Origin: Aporrectodea caliginosa
Taxonomy: Eukaryota; Annelida; Clitellata; Crassiclitellata; Lumbricidae
DNA: 64,000 nt
Reading direction: 5' to 3'
Assembly (NCBI GenBank): GCA_020284085.1
Contig: JACEVL010000021.1
Span: 324,501 to 388,500, forward strand
Shown: positions 30,679-42,545 of the stretch, in pieces
Layout of the letters: the number at the start of each line of letters is the position of its first letter
How positions within the stretch are numbered: the first letter of the stretch is position 1
Notes under the pieces: model-generated
The model's input: the letters and a program-made list of their open reading frames with translations, nothing else
What the model was told of the DNA's origin: nothing
The model's database searches: none
Translations under genes and position numbers: made by a program

Positions 30679-31830
30679 GATGCTTGCAGATCTGATATTA
30701 AAGAAGATTCATATCGAATCATTTCATCTGAAGACGTTCAACGGTAGAGACATTACTTAGAAGCTTGCGTTTAACAAACACGTTACAACATTCGTCCCAA
30801 ATCGCTCACCTGTGGTCCCTGGTAATAATTTTCAATGCTATGAAGATAAATGTAAAGTTGCATGACAAATTAAACCTTTCATTAGCGATATAAAAAAAGC
30901 ATGTGCATAATAATAATATTCACCGCCTGTGAATTAGCTGGTTTCCGCGACTTCGCTTTTGTGGGCGAAATTTCTATCCCGGGTAGAAATTTCGAGATTA
31001 CGATTACGATAAAAAAAGTCATAGACTATAATAATAATTGTATGACAGCGTGTTTCTCGTGGTTGGGCCATCTATGAGGAATCTCCACTTCAATCTGCTT
31101 GTTGTTTAAACATTGTCGGCCATCCGCAATTTCTTGATCGAATAGGCCAACTTTCGGCTTCTCTAGGCCACTGAGGGCAAAATACGCTTCGAACTGTGTC
31201 ACTTCCCAAAATTTAATTTGAATGTATTTGAAATTTCATTGGGAAAGCGTCAAGGAGGAGATCCGTCACAATCCGAATCAACAGAATTTAGGTCAAGCTG
31301 CACAGACAAAAGTTACTATTCCGATTCAGACGAGTTATAGCTGAGAGATCGCGCGGTTTGCTACAGAGTGTTGAAGTTCTACTAGGTTGTACAGCATTTT
31401 CCGGACGTTTACCTGCCCAAAAACAGGAACGCACGAAATTTGGTGTAGGGCCGCCAAGTGCCCCTCTGACCCACCTCCTACGCCTATGATTGTGCTTTCT
31501 GTAGCTAATCATTACAGCTACGGTATCTGTAATTTTGGCTTGCGGGGAACAAAAACCACAATTAGGCAGTGATTGCCTGCGCTCGCGTGTCAATTTTACT
31601 TAGACTAGAATTACACAAACTTTCTCTTTTGAGCGCTAACTAGTGAGAGCAATGTCCCGTACAATTTGCTCATGCCTATGTCAATTTTCAGTTTCACGTT
31701 CTCAAATGCATTACTAATCTTCTATGTTATCATTTTCTATATTTAGAACTCAAAAGCCCGCCACACCGTTGAATCGTTGAATCGTGTGAACAACAAATCT
31801 AGCAAGTAGCCTACCATGCAAACTAGGAGT
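30679..31830. other. Spacer with a LINE-like tail and a palindrome
   Basis: A near-perfect palindrome lies at 30966-30994 (GAAATTTCTA...CCCGGG...TAGAAATTTC). A GATTACGATTACGATAAA tail follows, like the one at the L2-like end near 14490, so this may be a truncated LINE/SINE 3' end. No gene is seen in the remainder. Confidence 0.5.
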
Positions 31831-31832
31831 CT

Positions 31833-32232
31833 AGGACATTTACCCCGGACAATTCCCCCCGGACGTTTCCCCCGAAGTTGGACTGATGAAAATAATTCTC
31901 CACTTCAGTAAAAGTTGGATTGATGAAAGAAATTATTTTTATTAAATAGAAGCTGGATTGAGGAAACAAATGCTATGGTTAAAAAGAAGTTGGATTGACA
32001 AAATAAATTCTATTTCTAAAATAGAAGTTGGATTTATGAAAAAAATTATGTGTTTAAATAGAAATTGGACTGATGAAAGAATTGTTTTGCTGAAATGGAA
32101 GTTGGATTGATGAAAGAAGGTTTTTGCTTCAATAGAAGTTGGATTAATGACAGTTATCATTGACAACGGTAGAATTACCTACTTACTGTTCGGGGGAAAT
32201 ATCCGGGGAATTGTCCAGGGGGAATTGTCCGG
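31833..32232. mobile_element. MITE-like element with GGGGGAAATNTCCGG-type inverted ends and internal tandem repeats
   Basis: The left end 31845-31876 (CCGGACAATTCCCCCCGGAC, then GTTTCCCCCGAA) and the right end 32189-32232 (TTCGGGGGAAATATCCGGGG, then AATTGTCC twice) are inverted repeats, built from repeated GGAC-AATT-CCCC words. Between them lie seven or so diverged units of about 45 bp with the core GAAGTTGGATTGATGAAAGA. It has no coding capacity. Confidence 0.75.
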
Positions 32233-32311
32233 ATACCGGAAACTAGATTACAACTTAATAACTGCATGATCCTAATTCTTTAGTGGTGTATCTGTCTGCT
32301 CTCATTTTAAA

Positions 32312-32695
32312 ATGAGCAATAACTCTGCCTTGGTCTGGCGCTGCCTCGCGGGTGTGGCGGCTGTGGCCCCTGTTTACTTACAGAAGCTGTGCTGCTCCAC
32401 CCTGAGCGTCCAGCGCCGTGGTTCTCTCCGCTCCTCTAAGCAGGTTGAGCTTCTTGTTCCCTGGTCACGGACCTCTATTATGCAGCGCCGTGCCTTTTCT
32501 GTTGCTGGCCCTGCAATCTGGAATGGGCTCCCTGTGGATCTACGCCTAATGCATAGAGCCCTTGCGGCCACATTCTTCTCTAACCTGAAGACTGTTCCCT
32601 TTAGCCGGGGTTGAGTCGGGAGCGCTTCTGAGTAGATAATCTTGAAGGGGCGCTATATAAATATCCGAAATGAATGAATGAATGAATACTTCCAC
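32312..32695 (+). mobile_element. L2-like LINE 3' end
   Basis: The frame 32312-32614 contains AGVAAVAPVYLQKLCCSTLS, then GSLRSSKQVELLVPWSRTS and RRAFSVAGPAIWNGLPVDLR, and ends LKTVPFSRG. This is the conserved C-terminus of L2-type ORF2. It is followed by a short 3'UTR ending GGGGCGCTATATAAATAT and a (GAAT)n tail at 32668-32690. Only the last 100 residues remain, so it is 5'-truncated. Confidence 0.88.
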
Positions 32696-33545
<850 letters not shown>

Positions 33546-34527
33546 CACTTTTCCGCTGTCGATATTTATTAAAAAGAAGACACACGCTAGGGCACAGTGT
33601 TCCGAATGACAAACGGGACAGAATTCAGGCCTAACCAACCCGCTGGATCCCAATCTTTATCTCTGCCTATGCCCCTCTGCCTCAAGGGCTATCATTTATA
33701 TAGCCCTATCATCAGTCAGTCACGTGAGTCTTCACATGCGTCTGCGAACTCTCAGACTGAAGGCCTATATTTCTAAGTAGAGAGGCCACCTATTGGCAAG
33801 GTGATTATAATGACCAGTCCAGATGGAATCGGAATGCAGCTTACAGTACTGCCTCTACAACTATACTTGTAATTGCTAAACTAACAAAGAAGAAACCCAA
33901 TGTTATAGGTATCATTGCAATCGCCACCAAGGTCTATATTTTGACTGTATCCATAACTTCCGATGATGACTCAAAAGTGTTAAGACGCTATTATTGATTA
34001 TACGTAGTGACACGATTTTATGGGTTACACCGGTTGTGACGGTCAACTGATTTCTTTAGTGGACGTATTTTTTAACATTCAAGTGTCTTTCGGTGAACGG
34101 GAACGGCGCAATTAATGGTGAACCACTGTTCTGTCTTTCCTCCACAACCTGGATTTCAATTTGTATAAATGTATGTACATCAAAGTGCGGATATTCAATT
34201 GGTATAATAAGGAATACACTTACGTACTTATATGTATGGTGACTTTTCACCTTCAATAATAGATTGTTTTGCAAAGAATGAAACTAGGCCTAGGGGCCTA
34301 CTTGCTGCCACGCTCATTAGAAATTTTTCATAATATAAAGCGGACGTTATCGACCTGTCAAAGTTATGGAAAGCCGGTCTAGTCCAGAAGGTTTTCTATC
34401 TAGTTGTCTATCAGAGAATCACGGGGTATTATAGGCAAGATCTGGGCAGCAGAGGTAGAAGGAGTGGACATACACGTTAGAAGCTGTGGTGCAGCAGAGA
34501 CCAATGTGGCAATGTCACCCTTTTTTT
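33546..34527. other. Spacer, no recognised gene
   Basis: No protein motif or repeat family recognised. Confidence 0.45.
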
Positions 34528-35331
34528 GGCAGAGGCGCGTTTACCAGTAGGCGAATTAGGCGCGCGCCTAGGGCCCCAAATCTTGAAGGGGCCCCCAAAC
34601 GAATGAAATTTTTGTTCAATTATAAAAAATAACTGTAGTTTAAAATTTAGATTATTTTATATATATTTGTTTATATTTTGTACAGCTTGGCGTTCACATA
34701 ATTTCATAAAAGTAATTATTATTGTAATTGTAAAAGTATATTTTGTCTAATTTATAATTGCTTTGTTGATATGGGCAGCAATTGGGCTAATAATTCATTT
34801 TTGTGTAACATAACATCAAACTTATTAGTAATAAGCAGAAACCAGCGCCTGCTGCAGTTTAGGCCTAAGCTTACATGTGGAAACCTTTAGTCTGACAATT
34901 CCGTCATTTTATAGTGTTTAAAACTTTTATTAGTATTGATAACCAGTAAATAATAGTAATCACAAATTTAGTGATATTAAATATTTATTAAAGTCTGACG
35001 CAATGAAACGCTGCTAATTTTCTGTAGCTGCAAAACGAAATAAGATAGCTCTAATGACAATAATAAATTAGTTGCAATCAATCAATTAATCAATCAATCA
35101 TTCAATCAATTTTCGTTCATCAAAATAAGTTGACAACAACGCAACTTATACAAATAATAAATGCTGCAAATAATAAATGCCACCAGCAAATTTCTGCATG
35201 GTCAAAGGCCATGTTTGCCGAATTTGAATTATTTAATTCTTTAATTATTTAACAATTTTGCTCAAAACGTCAGAGAAAATTTCCCCAAAATAGAGACGGA
35301 GGCAAAACTGACACTTGGTATTGAAAGCGAT

Positions 35332-35490
<159 letters not shown>

Positions 35491-36470
35491 TATTAATTAT
35501 TAATTATTAATATTAACAGCGACCGGCTAGTGTGGTTCAAGATTACATGTAAAAATATTTTTCTTTAATAATGCTGCTCCACAAGGCTGCCCTTATTCCA
35601 TATGGTTGCATGTATCCTCATGCAAAATTTAAACTGAATTGGAACATGTTTAAGGGTACCAACCAAATAGCACTTTCAATATCAATGTTCGATTTTTGGC
35701 TTTCGAATTATAAATGATTCTCACTTTACATCTTGACATTGCACAATAATTATTTACCTATTGGGTAGACTTGCAGTGAATGTGGACTGTTTCCAGAATC
35801 TAATTTTGATGTTTAATGTTTTGTATATTCAGGATTAATTAGCAATAAAATATTCAGTCACCAGATGGTGACTGTGATGGCAATCACAATAATAATTATA
35901 TACCAATAGACAAGGCTACACAACGACAAAATATTTCAAGTATTGCAATTAGTTTAAACAATTACTATTTTTCAGCTAAGATTTAAGTACACAATTTAAT
36001 ATTAAATTTAAGCAACTGTAATTTAAACAACAAAAACCTTGCTAGAAGCTACCGGGTACCACATTGTAGTTAACAGTAAAAATTACAAATGAAACAATTA
36101 TTGGTAAATTTGACGTGTTAAAATTCTAAAAGAAATAAATGTGCAAAGTTTATGAAGGTGTAGCTGTGTTATTCATTATTTATTAGTAATATTTATGACA
36201 CACTGATCTTGATGAGTAAGCAGTGTATCAACTAAGATCAGAACTAAATATTTTTTTCATGTGCCATTGTTCCTTTGCAATAAGTATTGACAAGATTTGA
36301 CATTAATGATATAACTGACTGAGCAACTGTTCTAAATAATGCAATACATAATTATATTTCAATTATTCTAGTTAATAGTTATTTTAAAAAGTAGTTTTTT
36401 ATATTTAGATTCTATAATTTTTCATTTTATCTTTAGATAAAATTATGGTTGATAGTCATGGCATAAGCTG
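35491..36470. other. AT-rich interior of the DNA element
   Basis: No coding or structural feature recognised. Confidence 0.4.
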
Positions 36471-37639
36471 ACCAAGAGTTTGCCACAATCATGGCTAGCA
36501 GGGAAACCTGAATGGATATCCTTGCATCTGGACTGCCAATAAATCGAGCTATTTTAAAAAAACTTTATGTTTCACCATCTAAAACAGGGACTAACAATTG
36601 TGCAAAGTGTCAAAGTGGCAATGGCCCCTAGCCATCAGGGGCTCTGGGCAAAGGTTCGGATTCCAGCCCAGTAAGCAGACTCAATAGTAAAAAAGGTTGT
36701 GCAAAATGTACGACGAGTATTGTGTGCTGAAAAGGCACCGTTTGACGTGAGGCTAATCTGGATGAACTGTACGCAATCTCCACAAAAGATGCTCTTCATG
36801 TCATGAAAAATGAGGAAGACAAAACATTTCTGCAGATGCAAAAAGAAGACACATCAACTTCCAGCACATCTGGCATAGACAGATGTTTGACGACTAAGGA
36901 GACACAGAAAAACTTCAGAAATGCCCAGCAAGCGGCCAGACAGTAAAAGTGTGTTAAGAGCACCCAAGAGACCTCCATCTACTTCTAACCTGCTCACAAC
37001 AACTCGCCAGGAAGAAGCCAGGGCTTATTTGTCAAAGGGACTGCCTCTTTGGCTGTTGGACCCGACTTTTCAGGCCCGCAAAGAAAAGGTCGTCAATGAT
37101 TGTACAGAAAATTGTGCAGAAAGATTGTGCAGAAAGAGGGGGTGCACTTATCCAATTATATAATGCAACCTTGACAAACGATGAAACTCAAAAGCACTAG
37201 GCCTATCTATTGCAGCCAATGTCCAACCTCCGAAGAGAATTTCTATTCCCAACGAAAACAGATCTCAGTCTAAAATTTTAAGAACAAAATAAAGAACATC
37301 TACAATGTTTCATTTTATAATTCAATCTTTTAAGATTGTCATTGATTTGACATTAGTTTAATAGCTTTAATAGACAGATTCTCATTTTTCCTGACAATAT
37401 CTGTTTAAAGCTGATAATTGTACTCGATGTACTGTCGAAAGGCGATTTTTTTAATTTTTCGATGTTTAATTAAAAGTTGCAGAAAGTTGGTACCAGTAAA
37501 CAGTGTTTAATTTTGTTCAAACTTGGCAAGTAAATCACTAATGGCATATGGAACAAGGGCAGCCTTGTGGAGGATTGAATTTCCAAACTTTATATTTTTG
37601 GACCACACTAAGCGACCCACTCAACCGGGCGAGGCTGGG

Positions 37640-38412
37640 CGCAGTGACATCGCCCCACGCTGGAGATTGGCTCTCGACCGTACCAGTAGCCTGACTAGCC
37701 TCTTGCGGGTTGGGCCTTAGCAATGAAGCCGTTCGGGTGGCGATTGGCCTCCGCCTGGGGCTCAACCTCTGTGCTCCTCATAAATGCCAGTGCGGTGAGA
37801 TCGCAGATCCAGGAGGACACCATGGACTGGTCTGCAGGCGATCGACAGGGAGAGCGGCCCGCCACTTTGCCGTTAATGACATCATCTGGAGAGCCCTCAT
37901 GAAAGCTGACATCCCAAGTTCGAAGGAGCCTCCGATGTGATGGCAAGAGACCAGATGGGGCCACGCTGGTCCCTTGGGCGAGGGGCAAGTACATCGCTTG
38001 GGACGCAACAACCATCCACACCTGTGCTGCATCCTACATCCATCTGACGTCGGCAATGTCTGGGGGAGCAGCCGAACATGCCGCAGACAGGAAGCGTGCC
38101 AAATATTTATCCCTCCCCGCCACTCACGAGTTCGTTCCCGTAACCGTCGAGTCGATGGGCCCCGTCAACCGTGCAGGCCGCGAGTTCTTGATGGAATTGG
38201 GGCGCAGAATGACAGCCGTCTCAGGCGACCCTCTGGAGACCGTGCACCTGTTCCAGCGGTTGTCCATATGCACCCAGAGATTTAATGCCGTAGCCTTCAG
38301 GGGCACTTTCGCACAATGCACCGGGGACGAGGACCACTAACTCCAAATAGCACACCTTAGGATAGTTTCTAAGTCCCTGAGAGATCATGTATACCTCGGG
38401 GCAACAAAAAAA
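37640..38412 (+). mobile_element. Non-LTR retrotransposon pol C-terminal domain (zinc finger plus nuclease-like region)
   Basis: Frame 37710-37940 reads LSNEAVRVAIGLRLGLNLCA, then HKCQCGEIADPGGHHGLVC (CCHC-like finger) and HFAVNDIIWRALMKADIP. One frameshift near 37933 leads into DGKRPDGATLVPWARGKYIA followed by WDATTIHT, then the frame at 38056-38340 ending TQRFNAVAFRGTF. The finger plus PDG...WD pattern resembles the C-terminus of LINEs with a restriction-like endonuclease; the exact clade is not certain. The element ends with a 3' tail that runs into the AAT microsatellite. The RT core is missing. Confidence 0.68.
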
Positions 38413-38436
38413 AATAATAATAATAATAACAATAAC

Positions 38437-38493
<57 letters not shown>

Positions 38494-38501
38494 TAATAAT
38501 A

Positions 38502-38553
<52 letters not shown>

Positions 38554-38575
38554 GAAATAATAATAATAATAATAA
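38405..38575 (+). repeat. (AAT)n microsatellite, LINE 3' tail
   Basis: AAT units directly follow the 3' end of the LINE copy (CTCGGGGCAACAAAAAAAAA), consistent with an AAT-type tail that has expanded. Confidence 0.95.
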
Positions 38576-38730
38576 TTGCTTCAATGCCGTCGCGTTCCGT
38601 GGAACCTTTTTGGACAAAACGACTGACAACACCATTCCCGAATAACAATCTTCTCCAGCAGTCTCCGGACTTTTTAGGCCACCTGAGGGATCCTTGATAC
38701 CTCGGGTACAAAAAATAATAATAATAATAA
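38576..38730 (+). mobile_element. Second, tandem copy of the same LINE 3' end
   Basis: CTTCAATGCCGTCGCGTTCC corresponds to the last coding part of the preceding copy (FNAVAFRGTF). The 3' end TACCTCGGGTACAAAAAATAATAA mirrors its tail. Two 3' ends of one family therefore lie head-to-tail, separated by the microsatellite. Confidence 0.75.
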
Positions 38731-39028
38731 TCCTCATTATGACATTGCATATGAAGACGAACAGCCGCAGAAAGCGTAAAAAAGAAAACGTAGGCCTACT
38801 TTGTTTTTGACAAAACTGCCAAGAATGACTTCATATTGAGAGCCCGATAAAAATTCATTGTTGATTGGCACCTTAAACGTCGTGTGTGAAATAATCGGCT
38901 TCAAGTTCAACTTTGTAGGTTTTTGCACATGATAGGCTAAAGACCACCAGAGTTTCAGACTTCTAAGTTCAGAAGGCCCCAAAAATGTTTGCGCCTAGGG
39001 CCCCGTTTTCTCTAAACGCGCCTCTGCC

Positions 39029-39396
39029 CCAATGACAAAGAGATTGGGCTTTTCCACCCATAAGTATTCACACAAGAACGGCGAAAAACCCTTCTAGACT
39101 AGATTAGCTCACCGTTGATAACCGTCAAAAACCGGGTAATGAGACAATACGAAAGAAATGAGTTTCAGTATTCAGCATCATATATTACGAGAAACAAATT
39201 TTATTCCGAAACGCTTGAACTATTGTTTAATTATAATACGAAGTTTCTGTAGCAGAAATCTGCGAATGATGTGTTCAAACGGAAGATTAGCTTCCTTAAC
39301 AGCAAATTCAGTCATCGCTTCCGTATACGGAAGATTACGGTCGATGCAACACCTGAGTTTCAAATAGCTTGCGAGAAAATGTCTTCCAAGCCTGGC
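39029..39396. other. Short spacer before the gypsy element
   Basis: Nothing recognised. Confidence 0.4.
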
Positions 39397-40454
39397 TGTA
39401 ACAGTAGGCGTAATGTAATATAACCAGTAATACGTTGGTATGGGCTGAGGTAGGTGCCTAGACCGATGGCAGAAGCTCCCCCGCGGTCTACCATTTCCAG
39501 TCGTAAACCGTTGACCGTCGGATCAGTTATTGGTACGGCGCCACCCGGTCGTAACTTTGACCCGCGGCCGACCTATCGATAATTGAATCCACGTCAGCCC
39601 TGTTGAAAAGTCGACAAACCGGGCGCCCGACTCGGAAGCTTTAATTATCACTACCAGATGTTGCGTCGACGGACTCGGAAGTTTGACTATCACTACCAGA
39701 TGGAGTGTCGAGTGACTTAGAACCTGAGCATACCCGCCCTAGAGGCCCGTATATGTAAGTATGAATATTCGAGTACGAGGAACTTCGTACGTGGTGGCCA
39801 ATGCGTTAAGCATAGATATATATATATATACATGTATATATTTATATACTGGGCTGAGGCATGCATCTGATTGGATAGGAACTATAAGGCAGCCCCGTTG
39901 TAAGCGCCAGAATGTATATTTCCTATAGTAAGAGATGTTTGAAAAGGAAAGAGAGTTAGATATACGAGAATGCAGACAGAAAATAAGTCAGTTCTCAATT
40001 GGCAGTCGGACGGAAAGGCTGAAATGGAACTCAGGAGCAAGGCAGAGCGAACCGCGTCTACCCCAGGGATCGAATCTAGAGTACTGCAGACGGTTCCCAG
40101 CTCCAGACGCTATGGAGAGATGTGTCTTCAACCGTACCTCGAGCATTTATACCTAGATTAGGAATCGATAATAAGTCCCGGACGACAAGAATCGAATGAC
40201 GACGCCACTGACAACCAGAACGATGTACGCGCTGTCAACAAAGGGAAACGACTCAGATATGTCTAGCGAAGGGAAGGAAACTCCTGAGCCAGGTCTGTGA
40301 AACACCCTATAGATTCGCCCGTTAATCTGTAACTCTTAAAGATACAGAAATAAAGAGCCCCGGTACCCTATGCCCATTTGGATAAGACTAGTGACATTTA
40401 GGTACTTGTCGAAGGTTCGTGCGCATGAATGTATGTCAAATGATTGCATAATAA

Positions 40455-42361
40455 TTGTATCTGACAATAGTAATTAGATTGTGCTTTTACTCTGTGCGAA
40501 TAAATACTCAGAAAATGTCAGAGAGTCCTTTAAATGTAGGATTAGCTGTAGAGGAAGAGCCTAGAGCTAGATCAAGCGTGTCCCCCGGCGATATGGCTAA
40601 CATTCTGGAAGCCGTAATGTCTAAACTATCAGACATAGCATCAGCCCAGGCATCTTTGGTTACTGCTAGACTTCAACACCAGTCATCTTTAGCATCTACC
40701 CAAGCGTCCCTAATGAATACCCAAGAGAGCCTTGCATCTTACCAAATTAATATGTCCGAGGAATGTCTGACATAAGCAACCATCAAGCCGATTTGTCCCA
40801 GAGTCAGCAAGAATTAAGAGAACGCGTGTTAGGCTTAGAGAGAGATAGAGTGGATTCGAACACCCCGAACCCAGACCTCTTTAAACAGGGAGAGGTTGTG
40901 AATCAAACGATCACCGGCCTACCACTCAACCACCTTACGTCATATCCCTATAACACCAGTACCTCACCCTTTGTGCCCCGTAGAAGTGACCGGATAAGAG
41001 AGCGTAGACGGACACAGTACGGGTTCGAACCTGGGAACGTCATATCATCAAAGGATCCACTGCTCGCACCTAGCACTTCATCCCCGCCCTCTATGGTAGC
41101 GCGTAGAGGGGAAGTGTCCCAAACTCTGCTAGACGTACAGGCGGAAGGCCGTATGCTTTCAGATAAGGTCCGAGAAGAGTACAATGGCGACGAGGATGGC
41201 GATTATGATGATGATGATGATGATGACGAGGTACGACGACTGTGTAACATTAGGCATAGTGATAAAATAGTTAGTTTCAGACCTGAGAGAATGGGGAACG
41301 ACGAGGGACGTATGCCTACAAAAGAACAGGCTATACTAACGAGTCGGTCCAATGGTACGACCACTGAGACGAATGGGTCAGGCGAGACACAGAAAGTAAC
41401 AGCCGGCTCTAGCATGTTAGGAACGGGGGAGGGAATGTCAAGAAACAAACTTGACAGAACCTTTCAAACGTTCAATGGCACCAGTTACCAACAAGTCAGT
41501 GATGCTTTCCAAACAGAAAACCATCATATGCAAACTGACTTTATAAATCCAGGAGCTGAAAGAGAGAGACATTCAAAAGAATTTGTTTCTTTCAATCAGT
41601 TCAGTCGTAGTTGTTCAAGTAAAGATGGCCCAAACCCTGATGAATACGAAATGAATGCTGTTGATGGAATTGATTTTGATGTTAATGAAGTGTGTGTTGA
41701 TGGAACCAGAGACAAGTTGGGACAAATTGATAGAGGGATGAGTGTCCGTGGGTTGAAATTCGGAAACAGTCAAATTGTCCACTCTCAAATTGTCCGAGAA
41801 AGGCCCCGTAATGCTCAACACGTGACCGCTACTGTCCAGCGTTCATCGTCCGAGCCAGGAAATGACTCACGACGCCCGGAATTCATTCAGCCACCATTGA
41901 GACTACCACCCCGGCACCATCCACCACAAGAGAACGATGTTGAACAGATTAACGAGAATCCGTTCAGAAATGCTCCGACTTCGACTGCGCCACGCGTCCA
42001 AAACCAACCCTCACACCCCGTCAATTCTGCGAACACCACCCTGACTACATCCGCCCAACGGCCCAGAATGAATGTCAACCAGAACGCTCAACCTAGCCGA
42101 CGCTTCCGAGAACTGCCTTCCGACGACGCCTACGATTACGGCCCAATTCCCAGAGGTCCGTACCACTCGACTCAGCCCAACGACTCATTCGCCCTGCGCC
42201 ATGCCCCTGAAAGATGCCAGCCCACACGCATCTTCCAAATCCGAACCCGAGAAACGACGTCTACGATTACGACCCAATACCCAGAGGTTCGTACCACTCG
42301 ACTCAGCCCAACGAACCATTCGCTCTGCACCAGGCCCATGAAAGATACCAAACCACCATGA
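40455..42361 (+). CDS. Gypsy gag N-terminal part (two overlapping frames)
   Basis: Frame 40455-40775 contains the likely start MSESPLNVGLAVEEEPRA (40516) and a Gln/Ser-rich coiled region with repeated (S/N)xQASL units (AQASLVTARL, STQASLMNTQ, ESLASYQ). A frameshift near 40765 continues the same style of sequence in 40763-42361 (NHQADLSQSQQELRERV). The remainder is low-complexity, acidic then proline-rich. Near 42215 another frameshift inside a tandem repeat passes to the pol frame. No known capsid domain lies in this part; it is an unusually long gag leader. Confidence 0.6.
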
Positions 42362-42545
42362 ACCCGACGGCGACCTACACGCATCTTCCAAATCCGAACC
42401 CGAGAAACGACGTCTACGATTACGACCCAATACCCAGAGGTTCGTACCACTCGACTCAGCCCAACGAACCATTCGCTCTGCACCAGGCCCATGAAAGATA
42501 CCAAACGGCAACGAATCCGACAGCGACCTACGCCCAGCTTCCAGA
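42110..42545 (+). repeat. In-frame tandem repeat in gag, about 135 bp x 3
   Basis: Three units encode YDYxPIPRGxYHSTQPNxxF followed by ALxxAxERxQ. The first is diverged (AYDYGPIPRGPYHS), and the next two are nearly identical in DNA (42264-42390 and 42400-42525). The frame change lies at the junction of units 1 and 2. Confidence 0.85.

Noticed and set aside
31288..31593. 101-codon - strand frame
   Set aside because: Basic, low-complexity translation with no recognised domain or splice support.
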